Shown piece by piece: positions 46,304 through 55,200 of a DNA stretch of 64,000 bases; the first letter of the stretch is position 1; every line of letters starts with the position of its first letter. The DNA is from Polaribacter atrinae. GTDB lineage: Bacteria; Bacteroidota; Bacteroidia; Flavobacteriales; Flavobacteriaceae. Location: NCBI RefSeq assembly GCF_038023995.1, contig NZ_CP150660.1, positions 2,354,501 through 2,418,500 on the forward strand, read 5' to 3'. Under the pieces are notes generated by a model that searched no databases, was not told the DNA's origin, and worked only from the letters and a program-made list of their open reading frames with translations. A program made the position numbers and the translations under genes.

Positions 46304-47236
46304 TTGAATACAATTCAGAATATTTCTAATTTTTCTACTTCAGAAAAAACCTACGTTACCATTGGTACTTTTGATGGGGTACATTTTGGGCATCAAAAAA
46401 TTATTGATAAACTTGTTTTAGAGGCTAAAAAAGCAAATAGAAAATCTGTTTTACTTACCTTTTTTCCGCATCCAAGAATGGTGTTGCAAAAAGACGCCAC
46501 TATAGAGTTGATTAATACAATTGAAGAACGTGCCGAATTACTTAAAAAAACAGGCTTAGATTACTTAATCATTCATCCTTTTAGTAAAGATTTTTCTAGA
46601 ATGACGGCACTTGAGTTTGTTCGTGATATTTTGGTGAATAAGCTTAATATTTCTAAATTAATTATTGGCTACGACCATCATTTTGGTAAAAATAGAGAAG
46701 GAAATATTGTTCAGCTTACTGAATATAGTCATTTATATGATTTTATTGTAGAAGAAATTCCAGCACAAGATATCGATGATGTTTCTGTAAGTTCTACCAA
46801 AGTAAGACACGCTTTAGCAACTGGAAACTTAAAAACTGCCAACAATTATTTAGGCTATAATTTTATGTTAAGCGGTACTGTTGTAAACGGGAAACAGTTA
46901 GGTGGAAAAATCGGTTATCCTACAGCAAATATTGATGTAAAAGAATCGTATAAATTAGTTCCTAAAACAGGCGTTTATGTAGTAAAATCTACCATAGACA
47001 ATAACACCGTTTTTGGAATGATGAATATTGGTAGCAGACCAACTGTAGATGGAACTTACCAAACTATTGAAGTGCATTTTTTTGATTTTAACCAAGATTT
47101 ATACAACCAATATCTTACAATAGAATTGCTTTATTTTTTACGTGATGAAGAAAAATTTAGTTCTATTGATGCTTTAATTGTTCAGATTAAAAAAGATGAG
47201 AAAACTGCTAGAGACTATATTAAGAATAAGCTTTAA
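46304..47236 (+). CDS. ribF: Bifunctional riboflavin kinase/FAD synthetase
   Basis: The product is 310 aa from the TTG at 46304. It converts riboflavin to FMN and FAD. The N-terminal nucleotidyltransferase has GTFDGVHFGHQKI and the GYDHHFGKNREG motif. The C-terminal kinase has GKQLGGKIGYPTANI and MMNIGSRPT. Start choice: an upstream in-frame TTG (46271) would begin before the probable transcript start set by the TACATTTG box. It stands alone. Confidence 0.95.
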   Translation: MNTIQNISNFSTSEKTYVTIGTFDGVHFGHQKIIDKLVLEAKKANRKSVLLTFFPHPRMVLQKDATIELINTIEERAELLKKTGLDYLIIHPFSKDFSRMTALEFVRDILVNKLNISKLIIGYDHHFGKNREGNIVQLTEYSHLYDFIVEEIPAQDIDDVSVSSTKVRHALATGNLKTANNYLGYNFMLSGTVVNGKQLGGKIGYPTANIDVKESYKLVPKTGVYVVKSTIDNNTVFGMMNIGSRPTVDGTYQTIEVHFFDFNQDLYNQYLTIELLYFLRDEEKFSSIDALIVQIKKDEKTARDYIKNKL

Positions 47237-47269
47237 TTTTCTACCAAGTTTTATTTACACATAGTTTGT

Positions 47270-47420
47270 CTTTTAGACCTTTTAAGAGAAATCACATAAA
47301 GTTGCTCAGGTTTATGGGATCACTGCTATGAGATTTCTCCTTAAGTCGAAATGACAAGTTGGGGGTTTTGTTGTGTCTTTATTGTTATGATCTTTTCGAG
47401 ACTTCAAAGTGACTGATTAA
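47270..47420. repeat. Solo diverged copy of the palindromic repeat family
   Basis: The sequence GAGAAATCACATA...GAGATTTCTCC...GTCGAAATGACAAG resembles the units at 15487-16409 in the reverse direction. A second partial unit (TTTTGTTGTGTC...TTCAAAGTGAC) follows. This shows the family is dispersed. Confidence 0.65.
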
Positions 47421-47437
47421 ATTCATTTAGAATCTCT

Positions 47438-47530
47438 ATGCGTTAAGGATAGCGCAATTGTTTGAGCTCTTTTTTGTTTTTCTACAAAAAAAGCGAGTGC
47501 AAAAGCCTGACCCTTGTGGTAACGCCCAAA
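47438..47530 (+). ncRNA. Candidate structured RNA upstream of serS
   Basis: A closing stem GCGTTA (47440-47445) pairs with TAACGC (47520-47525). Inside it, TTTG-A-G-CTC-TTTTTT-GT (47461-47477) pairs with AC-A6-AGC-GAG-TG-CAAA (47484-47503) as a long hairpin. It ends in CCCAAAAAA, with no T-run. The strand is uncertain. From memory, similar sequences recur in Flavobacteriia, but I cannot confirm this here. Confidence 0.45.
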
Positions 47531-47629
47531 AAACAAGTATTGCAAATCTTCTTTTTACCCTATTTTCTGCACATCTATATACTGAAACTTTTTATTAATG
47601 ATTTCGTGGTAAAACCATTGTACAAATTA

Positions 47630-47637
47630 TATCTTTG
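47630..47637 (+). promoter_or_regulatory. -7 box of serS
   Basis: TATCTTTG is an exact TAnnTTTG match 21 bp before the serS ATG at 47659. Confidence 0.55.
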
Positions 47638-47658
47638 CATTTACAAAAATCTACAAAA

Positions 47659-48933
47659 ATGTTACAAGTACAATTTATTAGAGACAATAAGGAAACGGTT
47701 TTAGCAGGTTTAGCTAAACGTAATTTTGCCAATGCAGCAACTATTATTGAACAAGTTTTAACTGCCGATGAAAATAGAAGGGCTACTCAGGTTGAGTTAG
47801 ATAATACTTTGGCAGAATCTAATAAATTATCGAAAGAAATTGGTGGATTTTTCAAATCTGGAGAAGTACAAAAAGCAAATCTTTTAAAAGAAAAAACAGT
47901 TCAGTTAAAAGAAAAATCTAAAGAGCTTGGTGAAAATTTTAATGATTTTGCAGAAGAATTACAAACGCTTTTATACCAGATTCCGAATATTCCACATGCT
48001 TCTGTAAAAGCAGGAACTTCTGAAGAAGATAATGAGAACATTTTTAGTGAAGGTACCATTCCGGATTTAGGAGAAAATGCATTACCTCATTGGGAATTAG
48101 CTAAGAAATACGATATTATAGATTTCGAATTAGGAAATAAAATCACCGGTGCTGGTTTTCCGGTTTATAAAGGAAAAGGTGCAAGATTACAACGTGCTTT
48201 AATCAATTATTTTTTAGATAAAAACACAAAAGCAGGTTATACAGAAGTGCAAGTGCCACATTTGGTAAATACAGAATCTGCAACTGCAACGGGGCAATTG
48301 CCAGATAAAGACGGACAAATGTATCATTCTACAGTAGATGATTTATATTTAATTCCTACTGCAGAAATTCCTATTACCAATATGTTTCGTGGTAATTTAA
48401 TGCAAGAAACAGAGTTCCCTATAACAGTTACAGGTTACACGCCTTGTTTTAGACGTGAAGCTGGTAGTTATGGTGCACACGTTCGTGGACTAAATAGATT
48501 ACACCAGTTTGATAAAGTAGAGATTGTAAGAATTGAGCATCCAGATAATTCTTATAATGCTTTAAACGAAATGGTAGAGCATATTAAAGATATTTTAAGA
48601 GACTTAAAATTACCTTATAGAATTTTACGTTTGTGCGGTGGTGATACTGGTTTTACCTCTGCCCTAACATTCGATTTTGAAGTGTTTTCTACAGCGCAAG
48701 ATAGATGGTTAGAAATTAGTTCTGCCTCTAACTTTGAATCTTTTCAGGCTAATAGATTAAAACTTCGTTTTAAAAATAAAGAAGGAAAAAGCGAATTAGC
48801 GCATACCTTAAACGGAAGTTCTTTGGCTTTACCACGTGTATTAGCAGGAATCTTAGAGAACTACCAAACAGCAGACGGAATTAAAATACCAGATGCTTTG
48901 GTACCTTATTGCGGCTTTGATATTATAGATTAA
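47659..48933 (+). CDS. serS: Seryl-tRNA synthetase
   Basis: The start at 47659 (MLQVQFIRDNKETV) gives 424 aa; an in-frame ATG eight codons upstream sits on the promoter box. The N-terminal coiled-coil arm (about 30-100) binds tRNA. Class II motifs are in TAEIPITNMF, PCFRREAGSYG and LNGSSLALPRVLAGILENYQTADG. It charges tRNA-Ser in the cytoplasm. Confidence 0.97.
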   Translation: MLQVQFIRDNKETVLAGLAKRNFANAATIIEQVLTADENRRATQVELDNTLAESNKLSKEIGGFFKSGEVQKANLLKEKTVQLKEKSKELGENFNDFAEELQTLLYQIPNIPHASVKAGTSEEDNENIFSEGTIPDLGENALPHWELAKKYDIIDFELGNKITGAGFPVYKGKGARLQRALINYFLDKNTKAGYTEVQVPHLVNTESATATGQLPDKDGQMYHSTVDDLYLIPTAEIPITNMFRGNLMQETEFPITVTGYTPCFRREAGSYGAHVRGLNRLHQFDKVEIVRIEHPDNSYNALNEMVEHIKDILRDLKLPYRILRLCGGDTGFTSALTFDFEVFSTAQDRWLEISSASNFESFQANRLKLRFKNKEGKSELAHTLNGSSLALPRVLAGILENYQTADGIKIPDALVPYCGFDIID

Positions 48934-48939
48934 TAATTA

Positions 48940-49085
48940 GTAAGCAGTATTCAGTTGGCAGTAAGCAGTTGGCTTGTTTGTATACTATTTGTTTATACAA
49001 TTGAGTCCTGTTTACTTCAGCTACTAGCTGTAAACTAATTTTAGTTGGCAGTATTCAGTTAGTTTTTGTCTGAGTACTGAAGACT
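48940..49085. repeat. 'CAGTTGGCAGTAAGCAG'-type simple repeats
   Basis: Imperfect runs of CAGTATTCAGTTGGCAGT and reverse copies (CTGAGTACTGAAGACTGAA) fill the gap after serS. No coding or clear structure beyond the repeats. Confidence 0.6.
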
Positions 49086-49098
49086 GAAAAACGGTAGA

Positions 49099-49242
49099 CT
49101 AGTTTGCAACTACAGCTACCATTAATCTTTTATATTTATTCATTTCTAAAAGAGCATTTAAATACGCACTAATTTGTCCGTTTTTCATAAACTCGATAGA
49201 ATTATTTTTTGCTATTTCGTATTGTTTTTTAAATGTATTCAT
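49099..49242 (-). CDS. Small conserved-looking protein, 47 aa
   Basis: The start at 49242 (MNTFKKQYEIAKNNSIEFMK) gives 47 aa, with amphipathic, amidated helices (ISAYLNALLEMNKYKRL). An upstream in-frame ATG would add 22 unlikely residues. Short proteins like this are known in Flavobacteriia with no assigned role. It is divergent from the TPR gene. Confidence 0.55.
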   Translation of the reverse strand: MNTFKKQYEIAKNNSIEFMKNGQISAYLNALLEMNKYKRLMVAVVAN

Positions 49243-49352
49243 CTTCTTAAAATTTGATTGGTTATTACTCTTTAGACAAGTTTCGTGCCAAAATGTTACA
49301 AAGAACACCCTAGAATAGGAGTCTTTAATAAATTTTTAACATATTTCTTACC

Positions 49353-49360
49353 TATCTTTG
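49353..49360 (+). promoter_or_regulatory. -7 box of the TPR gene, leaderless geometry
   Basis: TATCTTTG is an exact TAnnTTTG match. The ATG at 49367 lies 6 bp later, so the mRNA probably begins at or close to the start codon. Confidence 0.5.
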
Positions 49361-49366
49361 AAATTG

Positions 49367-51160
49367 ATGAAACAACTGTTTTTACTTATTTTTATTACTA
49401 TAACTAGCGTTAGCTTTTGTCAAAGTGATTATTATTTGGCGGAAGATTACTATAGAGAGGGAGAATATGAAAAAGCAACTCAAATTTTTAAAAACTTATA
49501 CTCTAATAACCTTTTTAATACAACCTATTTAAGTAGATTAATTTCTTGCTATCAAGAAACCAATAAATTTAGTGAAGTAGAAAAACTATTAAAAACCGCA
49601 CTTGACAAAGACCCTAAACAAGCTTTTTTTTATGTGCATTTAGGGTACAATTACCAAAGACAACAATTAACGGAGTTAGCAGAAAAAAATTACGCTATAG
49701 CTTTAAACTCTATTGATACAAACAGTTTTTATGGTGGTTTTATTGGTAGACTTTTTAAAGATTATAACCTTTTAGATCATGCAATTTTAGCTTACACAAA
49801 AACAATGGCTAAAAATAAAAAGGCAGATTATAACTTTAGAATTGCTCAGATTTATGGAGAAAAAGGGAACCTAAAAAAAATGTTTGAAGCTTACTTTAAG
49901 CTCGTTGATAAAAACATTGAAAATTACGATTTAGTAAAAAGATATACAAGTAGTTATATTACAGATGATGCAAAAAATGAAGCAAATATTTTATTTAGAA
50001 AAACACTTTTAAAAAAATCTGCAAGTAACCCAAAAGATGTTTGGAATGTATTATTAAGTTGGCTTTTTACACAACAAAAAGATTATAATAAAGCCTTTAC
50101 ACAAGAAAAAGCTTTGTACAAAAGAAACCCTGTTGACTTAAATTCGGTTTTTGATTTAGGAAAAATAGCTTTTGAAAACAAAGATTATAGTACTGCTAAA
50201 GAATGTTTTTATTTTATTACCCAACAAAAAACTTTACAAATAGAAAAAATTGAAGCTTCTTTATACCTTACAAAAATAGCTGTAGCAACGAATAATCCTG
50301 AAGTAGAAAAAATGTTTCTATCTCTTTTTAATCAGTACGGTAAAAATACATCAACCATAAAATTACAAGTGGAGTATGCTGATTTTTTAACTTTTAAAAA
50401 AGACAAACCAAACGAAGCTAAAACTGTTTTAGAAGAAGCTTTAAACTATTCTCGATCACGATTTGACAAAGCAAGAATAAAATTAAAGTTAGGAGATATT
50501 TTGGTTTTTACAGGGAACTACAACAAAGCATTAATCTATTTTTCTCAAATTCAAACGCAACTTAAAAATCACGAATTAGCACAACAAGCACGTTTTAAAG
50601 TAGCTCAAACAAGTTATTATAAAGCAGATTTTGCATGGGCTAAAGCACAGTTAAAAGTATTAAAAGGCTCTACAACACAATTAATTGCTAATGATGCATT
50701 AGAGCTGTTTTTAAAAATTACAGATAATGAACCAGTAGACTCTATTCCGTCTGGATTAAAGCAATTGGCAAAAGCAGAACTACTTTCTTATCAGAATAAA
50801 AATGAGGAAGCATTAACGGAATTACAGGGTTTATTTACACCTAAAAATGTTTTTGAAAACGGATTAACACCAGGAGAAGTTATTTATGATGATGTCTTAT
50901 TTTTTGAAGCAAAACTATTCATCAAACAAAAAAAATATGAGGATGCTATTGTAAGTTTGTCTAAAATTATTGCAGCCGACAATCAAGGTATTTATGCAGA
51001 TGATGTGTATTATGAAATGGCAGAATTGTATAATAATCAATTAAACAATCCAGAAAAAGCTTCAGAATACTATCAAAAGATTATTTTTGACTATTCTTCT
51101 AGTATTTATCTAGTAGATGCTAGAAAAAAATATCGAAAATTAAGAGGAGATAAAGTTTAG
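49367..51160 (+). CDS. Secreted tetratricopeptide-repeat protein
   Basis: The start ATG at 49367 gives 597 aa with a signal peptide (MKQLFLLIFITITSVSFCQ); a TTG three codons upstream lies inside the -7 box. The rest is tandem TPR helices, for example YYREGEYEKATQIFKNLY, FYVHLGYNYQRQQLTELAEKNY and DVYYEMAELYNNQLNNPEKASEYY. It probably works as a periplasmic scaffold. It is 54 bp upstream of the DUF4286 gene. Confidence 0.88.
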   Translation: MKQLFLLIFITITSVSFCQSDYYLAEDYYREGEYEKATQIFKNLYSNNLFNTTYLSRLISCYQETNKFSEVEKLLKTALDKDPKQAFFYVHLGYNYQRQQLTELAEKNYAIALNSIDTNSFYGGFIGRLFKDYNLLDHAILAYTKTMAKNKKADYNFRIAQIYGEKGNLKKMFEAYFKLVDKNIENYDLVKRYTSSYITDDAKNEANILFRKTLLKKSASNPKDVWNVLLSWLFTQQKDYNKAFTQEKALYKRNPVDLNSVFDLGKIAFENKDYSTAKECFYFITQQKTLQIEKIEASLYLTKIAVATNNPEVEKMFLSLFNQYGKNTSTIKLQVEYADFLTFKKDKPNEAKTVLEEALNYSRSRFDKARIKLKLGDILVFTGNYNKALIYFSQIQTQLKNHELAQQARFKVAQTSYYKADFAWAKAQLKVLKGSTTQLIANDALELFLKITDNEPVDSIPSGLKQLAKAELLSYQNKNEEALTELQGLFTPKNVFENGLTPGEVIYDDVLFFEAKLFIKQKKYEDAIVSLSKIIAADNQGIYADDVYYEMAELYNNQLNNPEKASEYYQKIIFDYSSSIYLVDARKKYRKLRGDKV

Positions 51161-51214
51161 CGCTCTTATTTTTACAATTAAACATTTACCAAAAAATTAC
51201 AATTACACAGCATA

Positions 51215-51544
51215 ATGTACATATACAACGTAACTATAAATATAGATGAAACCGTTCATAAAGAATGGCTTACATTTATGGAAACTCATATTTTAACAGT
51301 CTTAAATACTGGTAGATTTACTGCAGCAAAACTAACTGAAGTTTTGGTAGAAGAAGAAATGGGTGGTAGAACTTATTCTATACAATATACTGCAAATACT
51401 AGAGAAGATTTAGACGATTATTATAAACACGAGGCAGAAACATTGCAACAGAAAAGTCTTCAAAAATTTGGTGATAAAATGTTAGCTTTTAGAACAGAAT
51501 TAAAATTGATAAAAGAATTTTATCCTACAAATGCTAGTAATTAA
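51215..51544 (+). CDS. DUF4286-family protein
   Basis: The product is 109 aa. [22 protein letters not shown] and a ferredoxin-like alpha/beta pattern match this Bacteroidetes family of unknown function. It is 32 bp upstream of rsmA, a linkage often kept in the phylum. Confidence 0.85.
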   Translation: MYIYNVTINIDETVHKEWLTFMETHILTVLNTGRFTAAKLTEVLVEEEMGGRTYSIQYTANTREDLDDYYKHEAETLQQKSLQKFGDKMLAFRTELKLIKEFYPTNASN

Positions 51545-51576
51545 GAACAAATATCTTACTTTTTAAAAACAGAAAT

Positions 51577-52389
51577 ATGTCAGTTAAAGCAAAAAAACAT
51601 TTAGGTCAGCATTTTTTAACAGATGAAACCATAGCACAAGATATTGCCAATGCATTAACTGGTAATGGATATGATGATGTCTTAGAAATTGGCCCTGGAA
51701 TGGGTGTTTTAACCAAATATTTATTACCAAAAAAAGCAAAGGTTACTGTCATGGAATTAGACAGAGAATCTGTTGCTTATTTGCATGAAACATTCCCTTT
51801 AGAGCACATTAAGTTAGACACTTCTAAAGAACATTTCGAAATTATTGAAGGCGATTTTTTAAAGAATCAAATTCAAGAGATTTTCAACAAAAAGCAAGTA
51901 GCAATTATTGGTAATTTCCCTTATAATATTTCTACACAAATTGTTTTTAAAGCGATAGAAAATAGAGAGTACGTACCAGAATTTGCTGGTATGTTTCAAA
52001 AGGAAGTAGCCATGCGAATTGCAGAAAAAGAAGGAAGTAAAGTGTACGGAATTTTGTCTGTTTTAACACAAGCCTTTTTTGATGTAGAATACTTATTTAC
52101 GGTTCCGCCAACAGTATTTAATCCACCTCCAAAGGTAGACTCTGGTGTAATACGCTTAGTTCGTAAAAAAGATTATTCGTTACCTGTAGATGAAAAACTA
52201 TTTTTTAGAGTTGTAAAAACAGCATTTAATCAACGAAGAAAAATGCTTCGTTCTAGTTTAAAGTCTTTCAATATTTCGGATACCTTAAAGGAAGACCCTA
52301 TCTTTGCGAAACGCCCAGAACAATTATCTGTTTCTGAGTTTATTTCACTTACGCAAAAATTAGCAGAAAATGACGTTCGAAATCACTGA
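51577..52389 (+). CDS. rsmA: 16S rRNA (adenine1518/1519-N6) dimethyltransferase
   Basis: The product is 270 aa and dimethylates two adenines in helix 45 of 16S rRNA. Motifs are [21 protein letters not shown] (SAM binding) and [14 protein letters not shown] (catalytic NFPY). It overlaps mgtE by 20 bp, so mgtE is coupled to it. Confidence 0.96.
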   Translation: MSVKAKKHLGQHFLTDETIAQDIANALTGNGYDDVLEIGPGMGVLTKYLLPKKAKVTVMELDRESVAYLHETFPLEHIKLDTSKEHFEIIEGDFLKNQIQEIFNKKQVAIIGNFPYNISTQIVFKAIENREYVPEFAGMFQKEVAMRIAEKEGSKVYGILSVLTQAFFDVEYLFTVPPTVFNPPPKVDSGVIRLVRKKDYSLPVDEKLFFRVVKTAFNQRRKMLRSSLKSFNISDTLKEDPIFAKRPEQLSVSEFISLTQKLAENDVRNH

Positions 52390-53722
52390 TGAATCTTTAG
52401 AAAACCTTTCAGAGCTTATCATTGCTAAAAATGATAAAGAAATAACAGCATTATTTTCTGAAGTCCATTTTGCAGATATTGCAGAAGTTTTAGACGAAGT
52501 AAATTTTGATGAAGCTATTTATATTATCAAACTTTTAGATAGCGAAAAAACATCAGAAATACTTACAGAATTAGATGAAGATACGCGTGAGAAAATTTTA
52601 AAAAACTTATCGGCAAAAGAAATTGCCGATGAAGTTCGAGAAATGGACACGGATGATGCTGCCGATATTATTGGTGAACTTTCAGAAGAGCGTCAAAGGC
52701 GGGTAATGTCTGCTTTAGAAGATGATGATCACGCAGCAGATATTAAAGAATTATTGTCTTATAATGATAATTCTGCAGGTGCTTTAATGGCCAAAGAGCT
52801 GGTAAAAGTGTATGAAACCTGGACCGTTGCCGGTTGTATGCGTAGAATAAGAGGGCAAGCAAAAGACGTTACCAGAGTGCATTCTATTTACGTAGTAGAT
52901 AAAGAAGATAAACTGGTGGGTAGAATGTCTTTAAAAGACTTAATAATTGCCAAATCAGACCATAAAATAGCAGACATCTGTAAAGCAAAAGTAGATGCTG
53001 TAAACGTACATGAAAATGATGAAGAGGTTGCCAAAATAATGGCAAAATATGATTTAGAAGCCATACCTGTTGTAGATGATAACAATGTTTTAGTAGGTAG
53101 AATTACCATTGATGATATTTTAGATGTTATTAGAGAAGAAGCCGATAAAGATTACCAAATGGCCGCTGGTTTTTCTCAAGATGTAGAAGCAGATGATACC
53201 ATTTGGGAACTGACTAAAGCACGATTACCTTGGTTAATTTTAGCCCTTTTTGGAGGTTTTGTATCTGTTTCTGTCTTAGGTAGTTTTGATGGTGCCATAA
53301 ACAGTTTTCCAGAACTGTTCTTTTTTACTCCATTAATTGCTGCAATGGCAGGAAATGTAGGCGTACAATCTTCTGCAATTATTGTACAAGGTTTGGCAAA
53401 CGACAGCTTAAAAGGATCGCTTTTTAAACGATTGTTAAAAGAAATATTACAAGGTTTGTTAAACGGTTTTGTATTGGCAGCGTTGTTAATGTCTGCAGGA
53501 ATGTTGTTTTTAGGTTTTCCTTTAGACTTAGGTATTACCGTAGCAGCATCTTTAATTTCTGTAATTATAATTGCCTCAATTATCGGGACTTTTATCCCTA
53601 TTCTTTTAGCTAAAAAAGGCATCGACCCCGCTTTAGCAACAGGACCATTTATAACTACTAGTAATGATATTTTAGGAATTTTAATCTACTTTTCTATCGC
53701 TAAATTAGTCTTAGGTTTTTAA
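52370..53722 (+). CDS. mgtE: Magnesium transporter MgtE
   Basis: The product is 450 aa. An acidic N-domain (about 1-130), two CBS domains (about 135-255) and five C-terminal transmembrane helices starting at [17 protein letters not shown] form a gated Mg2+ channel. Acidic residues of the cytoplasmic part sense internal Mg2+. The ATG lies within the end of rsmA. Confidence 0.95.
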   Translation: MTFEITDESLENLSELIIAKNDKEITALFSEVHFADIAEVLDEVNFDEAIYIIKLLDSEKTSEILTELDEDTREKILKNLSAKEIADEVREMDTDDAADIIGELSEERQRRVMSALEDDDHAADIKELLSYNDNSAGALMAKELVKVYETWTVAGCMRRIRGQAKDVTRVHSIYVVDKEDKLVGRMSLKDLIIAKSDHKIADICKAKVDAVNVHENDEEVAKIMAKYDLEAIPVVDDNNVLVGRITIDDILDVIREEADKDYQMAAGFSQDVEADDTIWELTKARLPWLILALFGGFVSVSVLGSFDGAINSFPELFFFTPLIAAMAGNVGVQSSAIIVQGLANDSLKGSLFKRLLKEILQGLLNGFVLAALLMSAGMLFLGFPLDLGITVAASLISVIIIASIIGTFIPILLAKKGIDPALATGPFITTSNDILGILIYFSIAKLVLGF

Positions 53723-53726
53723 TTTT

Positions 53727-53815
53727 TTTAGAAGCTATTTCCAGCTTTCTGCTATATCTTTTTGCTAAAAAAGCAAAAAGGATGCCGCTTCAATCTGGGC
53801 TAGACTTGTTTGCTA
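53727..53815 (-). ncRNA. Candidate structured RNA, copy 2
   Basis: Read on minus: AAACAAGTCTAGCCCAGATT ... GCGGCATCCTTTTTGC, a short loop, GCAAAAAGATATAGC ... GCTGGAAATAGCTTCT and an A-run. Relative to copy 1 at 9564-9701, CCTG/CAGG has become CCAG/CTGG (53795-53798 and 53741-53744), which keeps the stem. The apical hairpin is about 50 bases shorter. It sits 5 bp past the mgtE stop on the opposite strand, between mgtE and the toxin gene. Confidence 0.6.
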
Positions 53816-53838
53816 ACTATAAGATTTTTAAAAAAAAA

Positions 53839-54140
53839 TTAATAATTTAATGGCTCTTTCCTAGAATGTTTAACTCTTAAAATATAAATTTCGTTATCTT
53901 CAATTAAATAAGAAATTCGATAAGAATGTTTTTGAAAAGCTCTAATATTTCCTTTGTTATTCGTTTTAAAGTATCTAATTTATAAATTTCTGAATCTGTA
54001 GAAAGTATAGATACAGATTCGTAAACTTCTGTAATTATTTTAGAAGTAATATCAACAGATTTAGATTGTTCAAGAAGTTCTAAAAAACAATTATATAAAT
54101 TTGATTCAGCTAAATTAGTCCAAATTATTTTTTTGACCAT
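53839..54140 (-). pseudogene. RelE/ParE-type toxin gene with an internal -1 frame change
   Basis: The zero frame runs from 54140 to a stop at 53904 (78 aa). A 100-aa product results if the ribosome shifts -1 at TTTAAAA (minus-strand reading, 53970-53964), in the correct X-XXY-YYZ phase: L-K then T-N-N-K-G-N-I-R, ending with IYILRVKHSRKEP at 53839. That ending is the ParE/RelE consensus. Either an A was lost from a five-A run, or the shift is programmed. The antitoxin gene overlaps it by 16 bp upstream. Confidence 0.75.
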
Positions 54141-54361
54141 TGCTTAATATTTTCTCCAACTTTTTCATGAGAAAGTACCGATCCTTCCTCAACTTGATTT
54201 ATAGCTTCTTCAATTTCAATATTATAACGTTTAATATCAATTCTTTCAGAAGAAGCAATTTTTCTATTTTTTAAAATCATTTTTATAGATTTTATCAAGT
54301 CAATATCTTTAACCTCATCAAGTTCTTTATGTATCCAATTTAAATCAGCTTGTAAATCCAT
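54125..54361 (-). CDS. Antitoxin of the RelE/ParE-type pair
   Basis: The product is 78 aa, acidic and helical, ending with IEEAINQVEEGSVLSHEKVGENIKQWSKK, as in short helical addiction-module antitoxins where the C-terminal tail wraps the toxin. Overlap with the toxin start is 16 bp, the usual coupling. With the toxin's C-terminus frameshifted, this may now be an orphan antitoxin. Confidence 0.7.
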   Translation of the reverse strand: MDLQADLNWIHKELDEVKDIDLIKSIKMILKNRKIASSERIDIKRYNIEIEEAINQVEEGSVLSHEKVGENIKQWSKK

Positions 54362-54399
54362 AATTATTTATTTTTAAACCAAATATACAATTTATCAAG

Positions 54400-54930
54400 T
54401 TATTTTCTTAATTTCGAAAACAAGTCCCAAATAACAACTCCTGTAGTTACAGAGATATTTAAAGAATGTTTGGTACCCAACTGCGGAATTTCAATACACA
54501 AGTCAGAAGCAGTTACCACTTCTTGTTGCACACCTTTTACCTCATTCCCCATTACAATGGCATATTTTTCTCCTTCCGTCGGATAAAAAGTATCTAGCTT
54601 TGTACTATTTTCTGCTTGTTCAATTGCCAATACTTTTACACCGTCTGCTTTTAATTTTTCTACTAAAGTTAGCGTGTCTTCTACATATTCCCAAGCAACA
54701 GATTCGGTTGCTCCTAAAGCTGTTTTATGAATATCTTTGTTTGGCGGAGTTGCACAAATACCACATAAATAGATCTTTTCTATCAAAAAAGCATCACTAG
54801 TTCTAAAAACAGAACCAATGTTGTTTAAACTTCTAATATTGTCTAAAACTACTATAATTGGGGTTTTCTCTACAGTTTTAAATTCATCAACTGTAATTCT
54901 ACCTAACTCGTTATTCTTTAATTTTCTCAT
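54400..54930 (-). CDS. TrmH/SpoU-family RNA 2'-O-methyltransferase, first copy
   Basis: The product is 176 aa. SPOUT-fold motifs are LNNIGSVFRTSDAFLIEKIYLCG, KYAIVMGNEVKGV and SLNISVTTGVVIWDL, which form the trefoil knot and SAM site. It probably methylates tRNA or rRNA ribose. Two small hairpins (TTGGCTAAAGCCAA and AATTGGGTTAAAACCCATT) lie just upstream at 54939-54993. Confidence 0.9.
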   Translation of the reverse strand: MRKLKNNELGRITVDEFKTVEKTPIIVVLDNIRSLNNIGSVFRTSDAFLIEKIYLCGICATPPNKDIHKTALGATESVAWEYVEDTLTLVEKLKADGVKVLAIEQAENSTKLDTFYPTEGEKYAIVMGNEVKGVQQEVVTASDLCIEIPQLGTKHSLNISVTTGVVIWDLFSKLRK

Positions 54931-54938
54931 AATTTAGT

Positions 54939-54993
54939 TTGGCTAAAGCCAATATTTTGTTCATTATTTATAACAATTGGGTTAAAACCCATT
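54939..54993. repeat. Two short palindromes upstream of the TrmH-like gene
   Basis: TTGGCTAAAGCCAA (54939-54952) and AATTGGGTTAAAACCCATT (54975-54993) each form a tight hairpin. Such pairs occur commonly in intergenic DNA of this phylum. Their role is unknown. Confidence 0.55.
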
Positions 54994-55200
54994 GCAATTG
55001 ATGTCTTGCTTTTTATCAAATTAAATTCTGTTGTATTGAATCTAATTGAATTGCATCAGCTTTAGCTAGATAATTATAAACATCTAAAATGGTTTTAGCC
55101 AAACCTAACTTTGTTTTGTGAATAAGTTCACTACAAACTGCTACTGAATACTGCTCACTAATTTTTATCTTCGCAAAACTAACTGAAAATTTCCAAAAAC

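Noticed and set aside
47462..47704. 80-aa plus-strand frame before serS
   Set aside because: It runs through the structured element and the serS promoter in another frame than serS.
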